Shown here in pieces: positions 27,701 through 34,510 of a stretch of DNA of 41,731 nt. The stretch is from Spirochaetota bacterium (GTDB lineage Bacteria > Spirochaetota > UBA4802 > JAFGDQ01), in contig JAXHTS010000055.1 of assembly GCA_034190085.1 (NCBI GenBank), forward strand, positions 74,117-115,847, read 5' to 3'. The notes under the pieces were generated by a model that was given only the letters and a program-made list of their open reading frames with translations, ran no database searches and had not been told where the DNA came from. A program made the position numbers and the translations under genes. How positions within the stretch are numbered: the stretch's first letter is position 1; each line of letters starts with the position of its first letter.

Positions 27701-28092
27701 GAAATCTCAACAATTCCTGATTGTGCATTGATGACAGAAATTTCATCATAAAACTGATAGTTATTCATATAACGCTTTAAATCATTTCTCATCATCTCGA
27801 ATTTCTTTAGATCTTGAATATTTCTATCCTTTTTATTTATAATATATTCGATATTTTTACTATACAGATCATCTTTTACTGTAATTATATTTGAAATTCT
27901 ATCATTTAACCAGATGTCAATGGATTTAACCTTTAAATCCATTATGGCTTTTAACTTTTCAAATTCCCTATTTTTTATTGCTTCTGATCTGCTATTATAA
28001 ATATATATGCTTATAATAATGAGAGGAAGGATGGCGAGCGCAATAAACCAAAACTGCAATCTTGTTTTAATGCTTTTAAATCGAAGATTCAT
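24748..28092 (-). CDS. Cache-HAMP-GAF hybrid histidine kinase with two C-terminal receivers
   Basis: The 1114-aa membrane sensor has, in order: a span at ~13-32, an extracytoplasmic double-Cache sensor (~35-300; YDEISVINAQSG and TGETFIISRDG strands), a span at ~308-327, HAMP (~330-380), GAF (~390-540) and a coiled coil (~545-590). Then come HisKA with phospho-His ~601 in SNMSHELRTPLNS, HATPase (~710-820; DTGIGISEEEIPIIF, YGGTGLGLAI), receiver 1 (Asp ~887, IILDLMMPGMDG) and receiver 2 (Asp ~1041, VLLDIALPQMSG; Lys in YISKPVE). Receiver 1 ends IQQLIQKGDINKKE, where the usual KP is QKG. Two receivers and no Hpt domain imply either phosphate-sink behaviour or an Hpt encoded elsewhere. It starts at ATG after GAGGGCAA, 18 nt downstream of cheR. 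Confidence 0.93.
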   Translation of the reverse strand: MNLRFKSIKTRLQFWFIALAILPLIIISIYIYNSRSEAIKNREFEKLKAIMDLKVKSIDIWLNDRISNIITVKDDLYSKNIEYIINKKDRNIQDLKKFEMMRNDLKRYMNNYQFYDEISVINAQSGIVEISSDLSFEGKDRSMNAYFIKPLMSKDLYIDDIYYSKRLNKPVMVISIPMFCLERKGRHPIAIVAGKIDLKHYQDDLLLDHTGMVNTGETFIISRDGIVLSELRWDRDAMLKRRIVAEPVSLVSKGNRGIIETRDYRGEKVLAAYSYLPLTRWGFVAKQDINEVYQPIYKMMRQLIIYLIISFVFVYFISKGLANRLSRQIIHMSRVANRIRLGDLEARNDVVGEDEVADLGNIFNEMADSIKTQFEVQIGNAEIINKLLVTTGIYDFRRELLSILIKITKSDFGAYFVLEREEDKYCPFYSIGLNAEALQSFNAKILEGEFGKAIETKNVSHLKEIPKDSILKFKTFAGDYLPKEIITIPIVIQDEVLAVISLGALNRYSAQSMEIIKIGWKSINTGIANLLANEETIRLAEELNSKNSELEIQSKELNLQASLLAQQSDELRHQNIELMTQKDKIEEANRLKSVFLSNMSHELRTPLNSILALSRVLIMQTKDRLTHEEIEYLNIIDRNGKNLLYLINDILDISKIEAGKIEIKLNTFSLKAIIDSIVESLLPIADEKGIELKKDIADDLPRIESDKKRVNQILQNIIGNAIKFTDEGSVTIDASTDDENIFIKIIDTGIGISEEEIPIIFSEFSQLDSSLTGRYGGTGLGLAIAYKTAEIIGAEIKVASELHKGSTFTVILPIKWEKSIDFVMDNSSENGEIYDPVIGKRILLVEDNEVAVNQMKKILVKEGFIIDIANDGREAIEYLKYSIPDGIILDLMMPGMDGFDVLNDIRSKKSTESIPVLVLTAKDLTAEDMKKLTNNNIQQLIQKGDINKKELLFKIQQLFKNKSINDRGLDSSNNNDKDEIKNKANDKLIQRENSKYNVLIVEDNPDNMITIKAVLGKRYNILEAVDGESGLSLIYENLPDLVLLDIALPQMSGFDIINKIKSSEAARHIPVIALTAFAMSEDRKRILDAGFDDYISKPVEPEVVLRTIRKNLGE

Positions 28093-28110
28093 TTGCCCTC
28101 AGTAATGCGA

Positions 28111-28938
28111 TCAAATTTTAGTATAAATATGACAACATTTATCTATCCGTTGAAAGCGATTAATGTATCGTAAGGTTGGCATCTCTGTTTCACCAAGAAA
28201 AAGATAACCGCCCTTTACAAGAGATCTGTATATTTTGTTGAATATAAAATCATGTGATTCAACGCTATAATATATCAACACATTTCGGCATAATACAATG
28301 TCAAAGTCTCCATATATACTTTCTTCAGGCACAGAGGTTTTTTTGTCAAGAATATCGTACAAAGAAAAATTCACTATTTTTTTTATACAGGGATGAATAA
28401 TATACTGCTCATGTACTTCATCAATACATGAAAAATATTTCCTGAATAAACCATATTTTACATCAATAACGCTCTCAGGAGAATAGATACCCTTTCTGGC
28501 CTTATTCAGAGCATCTACATCAATATCAGTTGCAAAAAAATCAATATTAAATAATATTTTAGTTCTGGTAAGAAACTCATTTATTAAAATTGCTAGGCTA
28601 TAGGGCTCTTCACCGGTGGAACAACAGGTTGACCATATCCTTATATTATTTTCTTTCTTCTTTATTTTATCATATATAATATTTAAAAGGATATGTTTAT
28701 AAAAATATTCAAAGGTAAGGGTATTTCTGAAGAAGCTGCTTGTATTAATTATAATTTCATCGAGTAATTTACCAATCTCATCATCGTGATCTTTGAGATA
28801 ATCAAGATATTCGCTAATATTTAAACATTTATACAAAAATATTCTTCTATGTATAGTATTTTCTACAATTTCTCTTCTATAATCACTGAGATCTATGTGA
28901 CGTTTTTCATTTATAAATTCTAAAATAGATTGTATCAA
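28111..28938 (-). CDS. cheR: CheR-type protein-glutamate O-methyltransferase
   Basis: The 275-aa product has the CheR N-terminal helical domain (residues ~1-75) and the SAM-dependent catalytic domain. Marks are NTSSFFRNTLTFEYF, the SAM loop IWSTCCSTGEEPYSLAI (~105-121), FATDIDVDALNKARKGIYS and FDIVLCRNVLIYYS with GGYLFLGETE. CheR methylates glutamates on chemoreceptors using S-adenosylmethionine. Here no receptor, CheA or CheB is adjacent; instead it leads a run with a Cache-HAMP sensor kinase. It may therefore act in a non-motility signalling system, or serve receptors encoded elsewhere. The start is TTG at 28938 with only a weak ribosome-binding site. The SAM loop reads CCSTGEE rather than the usual GCSTGEE. 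Confidence 0.88.
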   Translation of the reverse strand: MIQSILEFINEKRHIDLSDYRREIVENTIHRRIFLYKCLNISEYLDYLKDHDDEIGKLLDEIIINTSSFFRNTLTFEYFYKHILLNIIYDKIKKKENNIRIWSTCCSTGEEPYSLAILINEFLTRTKILFNIDFFATDIDVDALNKARKGIYSPESVIDVKYGLFRKYFSCIDEVHEQYIIHPCIKKIVNFSLYDILDKKTSVPEESIYGDFDIVLCRNVLIYYSVESHDFIFNKIYRSLVKGGYLFLGETEMPTLRYINRFQRIDKCCHIYTKI

Positions 28939-29379
28939 TATCTTACATTACTCTTTTATGATTATTGATAATTATGAAATAATTACCAAAACGAACTCTA
29001 TATCCTAATTCAAAAGGTATAATAAAACTCAGAATATCTAGAATTCACTTGAAATTACTTTCATCCCATTTCACTTCAAATACAGACTCTTAAGATTATA
29101 TTAATAAACTATATTAAAAAAATCAAATTGTAGAGGATAAAAATAAAATTATTCTCTGGAATGAGTATTGAAGAGAAGAATTATAGGAGTTATAGTTTCA
29201 AGTAAAGCCTTTTACAAGACCTAATGAGGGTATATTTATTTAATATCAATTGAATCTAAATTATATTCGAGCTTATCACCTTTTGATCCATCGGCGGAAA
29301 AACTTATTAACAACTAAAGACGATATCTCTATTATAAGTCCCCCCTTATCAATCCTCCACTATAAAATTAGAGCAACGC
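28939..29379. other. Intergenic region between cheR and the PHP gene
   Basis: A 441-nt AT-rich stretch with no gene I can support. Short open frames on the minus strand near 29240-29360 (for example one ending KLEYNLDSIDIK) have coding-like residues but are under 30 codons with no start, so they might be gene debris. The promoter of the cheR signalling operon should lie near 28950-29050, but no clear -35/-10 pair stands out. Confidence 0.35.
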
Positions 29380-30315
29380 TTAATTTACAACCTTGTCAGC
29401 ACGATAAAGCGAATACCCTGCTGATCTAATGCTCTCAAATATCTTGTAGGGGACCAAGAATCTTTCGATATCCTCAATGTTATCATGCGTGTCAGTAGCG
29501 GATAATACCATAAGGTTATTTTCTTTTGCAAGTTTTACATATATGTTCTCATTCTCCGGCTCAAAGTATGATTTGTGATAAGCCTCAATTCCATCAATCC
29601 CGGCCTCTATTAATGAACTTATAACCCTCCAGCGGAAGTTCTCTGGTATCTGATGGGGATGGGCTATTACAGCAATGCCTCCGCAATCCTTGATCAGGTC
29701 TAACGCTGTAATGCTGTCTATAGTCTCCCTCTGATGATAACAAGGACCTCCCGGGCCAATAAGTATATCCGCATCCCTCCTGTCTTTTGCCATTCCCCTT
29801 TCCACCATTGCTTGCCTCAAATAATGCCATCTTAAGGGTCCATGCTCGATTACTCTTCCATACTTGTCCTTTTTAAGGGCGCTTGGACCTATATCCCTAT
29901 ACAAGTCTATTGAAAGGCCCTCTTTCTCAAATAAACGGTTTAATCGTCGACAGGTGTCTTCAAAGGCTTCCACCCTCTTGAACTGCTCCTTTAACATATA
30001 ATGGTATATCGAATAACATGTTGGATCAAGCTCATACCCAACAATATGCACATTAGCGCTGTCAGCGCTTATCTCAGTGCCGAAAATTAATTCAATATCA
30101 TATTGGGAAGCATATTCTCTCTCCTCTTTTATTATAGATTCGCTAGGATAAAAATCATGATCAACGATGGCAAATCCCTTAATCATCATTTTCCTTTTAT
30201 TTTGCAGATCGATATTTTTCTCGTGAGCTTTATCAATTAGTTCTTTAATTTGAAAAGTACCATCGGAATACATCGAATGATTATGCAAGCTGGCAAATTT
30301 TGCAATATCCGTCAT
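29380..30315 (-). CDS. PHP-domain metal-dependent phosphoesterase
   Basis: The 311-aa product has the PHP motifs for a trinuclear metal site: SLHNHSMYSDG near the start, AIVDHDFYPSE, GTEISADSANVHIVGYE, IAVIAHPH and SATDTHDN near residue ~280. The layout matches the RNase AM/YciV group (3',5'-nucleoside bisphosphate phosphatase or 5'-3' exonuclease on short RNA) more than histidinol phosphatase or polymerase PHP domains. An insertion between motifs 3 and 4 holds RVIEHGPLRWHYLRQAM, resembling the substrate-specific lid in that group. Start: the ATG at 30315 has GGAGGGAAAA before it; the ATG four codons upstream does not. It lies 173 nt after the diguanylate cyclase gene on the same strand. Confidence 0.8.
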   Translation of the reverse strand: MTDIAKFASLHNHSMYSDGTFQIKELIDKAHEKNIDLQNKRKMMIKGFAIVDHDFYPSESIIKEEREYASQYDIELIFGTEISADSANVHIVGYELDPTCYSIYHYMLKEQFKRVEAFEDTCRRLNRLFEKEGLSIDLYRDIGPSALKKDKYGRVIEHGPLRWHYLRQAMVERGMAKDRRDADILIGPGGPCYHQRETIDSITALDLIKDCGGIAVIAHPHQIPENFRWRVISSLIEAGIDGIEAYHKSYFEPENENIYVKLAKENNLMVLSATDTHDNIEDIERFLVPYKIFESIRSAGYSLYRADKVVN

Positions 30316-30488
30316 TTTTCCCTCCATATTTTATACAAAATAAATCCTATTAGAAAACCGAGAAAATAACATTGCCAATAAATACTATTAACATAATTCG
30401 CATTCGAAATCTTCTTTTTGTATACTATTAACACTAATATTTTAATATTTATATGATAATTGCTATATCATATAAAATGATAAATTCC

Positions 30489-31319
30489 TTAATTTATTAA
30501 TTTAGAGCTAATCATATTCCTACCGCTACGTTTTGACTGATACATAAGCTTGTCAGCACAATTTATCAATTCATCTACACTAGATGGGGGTGTTTCATAA
30601 GTGACAATCCCGATACTAAATGTCACAGGCCAGCCATGTTCTTTCATTAACCTTAATAAATTAGTATTAAGCTTATTGGAAATTGAAAAGGCCGCTTCCG
30701 CTCCACTTCCTATAAATAGTATCGCGAATTCATCGCCTCCTAATCTCGCAAATATATCAATAGTTCGAATATTTTTTTTTATGCTCTGAGCAACTACATT
30801 CAATAAATGATCTCCTTCATTATGTCCAAATTTATCATTTATAAACTTAAAATTATCAAGATCTATGTATGCAATAGAAAGGGGATATTTATGTCTCTGA
30901 ATCCTCTTTAACTCATTCTCCGCCTGTTTATAAAAAAATCTTCTATTAGCTATCCCTGTCAAAGGATCTGTCGCAGCAATCTCTTCTTGCTTATGTAATA
31001 AATGCATCAATTTTGATACTAAAAAAACAATAAACAAAAAGACAATAAACCTAAAGGTTTCATTCAAAAAAGGGATATATTTGCCTGAAAAATTTTCCAA
31101 CAACATAACATCAGCTATAAGCCATGACGCTGTGCTGAAAATGGACATAAAAATACCTGATATTCTTCCATTTACCATTGTGGTCATTGTGATCGGGATT
31201 AAATAAAATATTGAAAATGCCAGTTCCACACCTAATGAATAACGAATATACCCAATAACAACCGTAAACATGATGCACAGAATGAAACATAGTACCTTTA
31301 TATATTTTTGCTTTAACAT
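30489..31319 (-). CDS. Membrane diguanylate cyclase (GGDEF)
   Basis: The 276-aa product has about four to five N-terminal spans (residues ~8-105) with no recognisable sensor motif, followed by a GGDEF domain (~115-272). The domain is complete: TDPLTGIANRRFF, YIDLDNFKFINDKFGHNEGDHLL and ARLGGDEFAILF. The product-inhibition I-site RxxD is present as RTID exactly five residues before GGDEF. It should therefore be an active enzyme making cyclic di-GMP from two GTP with feedback control. It begins 8 nt after the DRTGG gene, so it is probably in the acyl-CoA operon, linking acyl-CoA metabolism or its signal to c-di-GMP. Confidence 0.92.
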   Translation of the reverse strand: MLKQKYIKVLCFILCIMFTVVIGYIRYSLGVELAFSIFYLIPITMTTMVNGRISGIFMSIFSTASWLIADVMLLENFSGKYIPFLNETFRFIVFLFIVFLVSKLMHLLHKQEEIAATDPLTGIANRRFFYKQAENELKRIQRHKYPLSIAYIDLDNFKFINDKFGHNEGDHLLNVVAQSIKKNIRTIDIFARLGGDEFAILFIGSGAEAAFSISNKLNTNLLRLMKEHGWPVTFSIGIVTYETPPSSVDELINCADKLMYQSKRSGRNMISSKLIN

Positions 31320-31327
31320 AACTCTTG

Positions 31328-32377
31328 TTACCTAAGGAAATTATCAATATTTACATTTTTCTCTATTAATTGAGCCAATAGCTTAATCCTATCATTACTT
31401 TCGCTTGTCAATAAAGCCTCCATCTCATCTATTCTTTTAGACACCTGATATGTATCCATGGGTACAAGAAGTAATGGGATATTATGCTCGGCCGCTTTTG
31501 AAATGATGTTCTGAGACGGCACAATATTATTAGTCAAAATTATCCCGATATTGCCGCTCTTTATCGAATTAAGTATTATATCATTTCTATCTCCGCTGGT
31601 TATCATTAGTTGATTGTCTCTAGTTATAGAATGAGACATCATCGAGTTGGTGGTTGACATTGTACCAATTAGAATGTTTTTTACGATGTTCTTCAAACCC
31701 TTTTCACCTGAAATAACCTTGGCAAAAAGACTTTCTGCCAAAAATCCAACATTAAAGTAAGTCAATTCTTCTTTATAAGGCAGAACTCCGAAAACATCTA
31801 TACCAATTTTATCAATAAGGGGAATATAATTATTATAAAACTCGTCGATATTATTAACTTTGTTTATTACAATACCACCAAAATTAATATCATCCAAATT
31901 TAAATATTTATTTATAAATTGTATATCGTCTATTATCATATCACTATCGCCGCTTATAATAATAATGACTTTTCCGTCTATATATTTTGATATTGAAAGC
32001 GGATCAAGATGCGCCGATGTCCCAAAACTTAGATCTCGACCACCCTCAATAAACAACACATCATTGTCACGGCCTATATCTCCGACCATCTCAGAGAGAG
32101 TTTCCTTTATTCCCTCTTCATCATACATATATCTAAGTTTTGAATGGTCAAAGCCTATTGTAATATTTTCCGAATGACTTTCGAGATCCCCTTCATAACC
32201 TAGAAGTTTTACAATTGTATGAGAATCGTAATCCCAGCTCTTTTTTCGATAATATACAAGCCTATCACCCAAAGGCTTAATATATCCAAACCTCTTATTC
32301 ACAGCAGTTACAAATCCAGCGATTATGCTGGTTTTGCCAACGCACTCACGTATCGATGAGATTACTATCTTTTTCAT
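31328..32377 (-). CDS. BioD-like P-loop / DRTGG protein (Pta N-terminal-like), acyl-CoA synthetase partner
   Basis: The 349-aa protein resembles the N-terminal regulatory half of long phosphotransacetylases. Residues ~1-200 form a dethiobiotin-synthetase-like ATPase: VISSIRECVGKTSI as a degenerate P-loop (Ile where Gly/Ala is usual), VLFIEGGRDLSFG and FGGIVINKV. Residues ~205-330 form a DRTGG domain: MITSGDRNDIILNSIKSGNIGIILTNNIVPSQNII and IPLLLVPMDTYQVSKRIDEM. There is no catalytic phosphotransacetylase (PTA_PTB) domain, so it is not a Pta enzyme. Such proteins often sit next to ADP-forming acyl-CoA synthetase genes, as here (ATGA overlap with the upstream stop), and may regulate it. Its ribosome-binding site GGAGG lies inside the upstream gene. 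Confidence 0.78.
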   Translation of the reverse strand: MKKIVISSIRECVGKTSIIAGFVTAVNKRFGYIKPLGDRLVYYRKKSWDYDSHTIVKLLGYEGDLESHSENITIGFDHSKLRYMYDEEGIKETLSEMVGDIGRDNDVLFIEGGRDLSFGTSAHLDPLSISKYIDGKVIIIISGDSDMIIDDIQFINKYLNLDDINFGGIVINKVNNIDEFYNNYIPLIDKIGIDVFGVLPYKEELTYFNVGFLAESLFAKVISGEKGLKNIVKNILIGTMSTTNSMMSHSITRDNQLMITSGDRNDIILNSIKSGNIGIILTNNIVPSQNIISKAAEHNIPLLLVPMDTYQVSKRIDEMEALLTSESNDRIKLLAQLIEKNVNIDNFLR

Positions 32378-34485
32378 CTTGCCTCCATTGAGCTATAGAT
32401 TAATATTCTTGCATCCAGAGCCTTTAGTCCCTTGTTTTCATCATATACAACTATGGGATTGATCTCAATATCTGATATCTTGTCACATTTTTCAATTATT
32501 GTCCCAATTTTTATTATACTATCTACTACAGCATCAATATCCTTCTTCTTTTCCCCTCTTGCTCCTAATAACAGGGAATATGCTATGGTCTCCTCCAGCA
32601 TTGACATTGCTATACTTCGATTTAATGGTATAGCTCTAAAAGATACATCCTTTATAAATTCCACATATATTCCTCCAAGACCACACATTACAATAGGCCC
32701 AAATGAAGGGTCTCTTCGCGCCCCGAGAATCAGCTCTATTCCCTGGGCAGCCATCTGACAGACTTCAATACCATCAATTATTGCATTTGGATTATATGCC
32801 TTGCATTTATGTATTATTGCCTCATATGCGTCGATTACTTCATCTCGATTCAATAAATCAAGCATTACGCCTCCAACATCACTCTTGTGCAGGATGTCTC
32901 TAGATACTACCTTCATCACAATAGGATATCCAATCTCCTCAGCATATTGCAAAGCCTCATGCAAGCTGTGTGCTATTCTGTTTATAGGCATTGTTATTCT
33001 AGCGGCTTCCATTACAGAAGCCCCTTCATGGGCCAATAAAAAAGTTCTACCATCATTTATAGCATAATCGATAATATTGTTAATTTTTTGGTCATTAATT
33101 TCCGCCACCTCAATATCATCTGATCTATCATTTAAGTATCCATAAAACCTGCAGGATGCGCCTAAGCAAGATACTGCATGGTCCACTTCATTGTATACTG
33201 GAATTCTCTGGTTTTTTAATCTATTTACAGAATTTTCAACATTCACTCCTCCAACTATTACATAGACTATTGGCTTGCCTCTCTCTTTGTGCATTTTATA
33301 GGTACGGGTAATCATTTCCTCTATGCTTCCAGAATCAAAAACCGCTGTCTCACAGTATAATGCTATTGTCGAGTCAATATTTTCACTTCCAGCGTTTACA
33401 GAAAGAGCAAGATTATAATCTTCCGCTTTAGCGCCTCCGGTTATATCGATTGGATTCTTTGTTGAACCGAAAGGCGGCACTACGGATTTATATAAGTTGT
33501 GTAAATATGACTGATCGTCATAGAGACCAATCATCTGTTTTTCACACGCATCGGCTGCAAGAACGCCAATGCCGCCACCGTTTGTAAGAATAACATTTCT
33601 AAAACCCATTGGTTTAGGACTTTCAGCAAGAAACTTGCACCAATTGAAAGCCTCTTCTAAATTGTTTGCTTTGAGTACCCCGCACTGTTTCATAATCGCG
33701 CCAAAAATCTCATCAGGAACAGCAAGCGAACCGGTATGCGAAGCTGCAGCTAAAGCGCCCCTTGTTGAACCCCCGGATTTTAAAACAATAACGGGTTTTT
33801 TTTTCGTCGCATTCTTCAATGCTTCAATCAATCTTTCCCCTTTCTTTATACCCTCCATATACATAAAAATTACCTTTGTTTCTTCTTGAAGGGTCAAGTA
33901 TTCTAGCAGGTCAGATTCATCAATATCACATTTATTGCCAATCGAGACAATAGCGGATAATCCTATATTCTCAACAGCGGTTTTGCCTATCATCGCAATT
34001 CCAAGAGCCCCGCTTTGAGTAAGTATGGCGACATGTCCTGGGCTAATAAGTGATGAAGAGAAGGTTGAGTTCAAAGATGAAACAGAAGAATATATACCAA
34101 ACATATTTGGCCCCACAACGCGCATTCCTGAAGCCCGAGCAATAGATACAATCTTCCTTTCTTCAGCATCATTGCCAATCTCCGAAAATCCTGAGCTTAA
34201 AATTTGCAAATATTTTACCTTCTTTCTCGCGCAATCCTTAACTGCGTCAATGACAGATCTTGCTGGTAATACTAAAGAGGCGCAATCAATTGTATCATCA
34301 ATATCATCAATACTTTTATATACCTTCATCCCATCGATTTCTCCGCCTTTCGGATTTATGGAATATAGTCTGCCATCGAACCCGCCTGAAATGATATTTT
34401 TCAATACTTTATATCCAATTTTATTCTCATTTTGTGAAGCGCCAATTAATGCAAAACTTCTGGGTTGAAACAGATATTTAATCAC
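32374..34485 (-). CDS. ADP-forming acyl-CoA (acetyl-CoA) synthetase, fused alpha-beta subunits
   Basis: The 703-aa protein joins the alpha part (CoA-binding Rossmann domain, FALIGASQNENKIGYKVLKNI at ~12-32; ligase domain with VAILTQSGALGIAM) and the beta ATP-grasp part (~500-700; GYPIVMKVVSRDILHKSDVGGVML and GIELILGARRDPSFGPIVMCGLGG). It converts acyl-CoA + ADP + phosphate to acid + ATP + CoA through a phospho-His relay, conserving energy when acids such as acetate are made. It is not a Pat-type fusion, as no GNAT domain is attached; a GNAT domain is instead on the neighbouring CoA-transferase. The start is GTG with AAGGA 8 nt upstream. It is 25 nt after the CoA-transferase stop and overlaps the DRTGG gene by 4 nt. 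Confidence 0.9.
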   Translation of the reverse strand: MIKYLFQPRSFALIGASQNENKIGYKVLKNIISGGFDGRLYSINPKGGEIDGMKVYKSIDDIDDTIDCASLVLPARSVIDAVKDCARKKVKYLQILSSGFSEIGNDAEERKIVSIARASGMRVVGPNMFGIYSSVSSLNSTFSSSLISPGHVAILTQSGALGIAMIGKTAVENIGLSAIVSIGNKCDIDESDLLEYLTLQEETKVIFMYMEGIKKGERLIEALKNATKKKPVIVLKSGGSTRGALAAASHTGSLAVPDEIFGAIMKQCGVLKANNLEEAFNWCKFLAESPKPMGFRNVILTNGGGIGVLAADACEKQMIGLYDDQSYLHNLYKSVVPPFGSTKNPIDITGGAKAEDYNLALSVNAGSENIDSTIALYCETAVFDSGSIEEMITRTYKMHKERGKPIVYVIVGGVNVENSVNRLKNQRIPVYNEVDHAVSCLGASCRFYGYLNDRSDDIEVAEINDQKINNIIDYAINDGRTFLLAHEGASVMEAARITMPINRIAHSLHEALQYAEEIGYPIVMKVVSRDILHKSDVGGVMLDLLNRDEVIDAYEAIIHKCKAYNPNAIIDGIEVCQMAAQGIELILGARRDPSFGPIVMCGLGGIYVEFIKDVSFRAIPLNRSIAMSMLEETIAYSLLLGARGEKKKDIDAVVDSIIKIGTIIEKCDKISDIEINPIVVYDENKGLKALDARILIYSSMEAR

Positions 34486-34510
34486 GCCGCTTATCCTTCA
34501 ATTATTTAAA

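Noticed and set aside
29240-29360. Short minus-strand frames (e.g. ending KLEYNLDSIDIK) between PHP and cheR genes
   Set aside because: Under 30 codons, no start codon with a ribosome-binding site; could be debris but not supportable as a gene.
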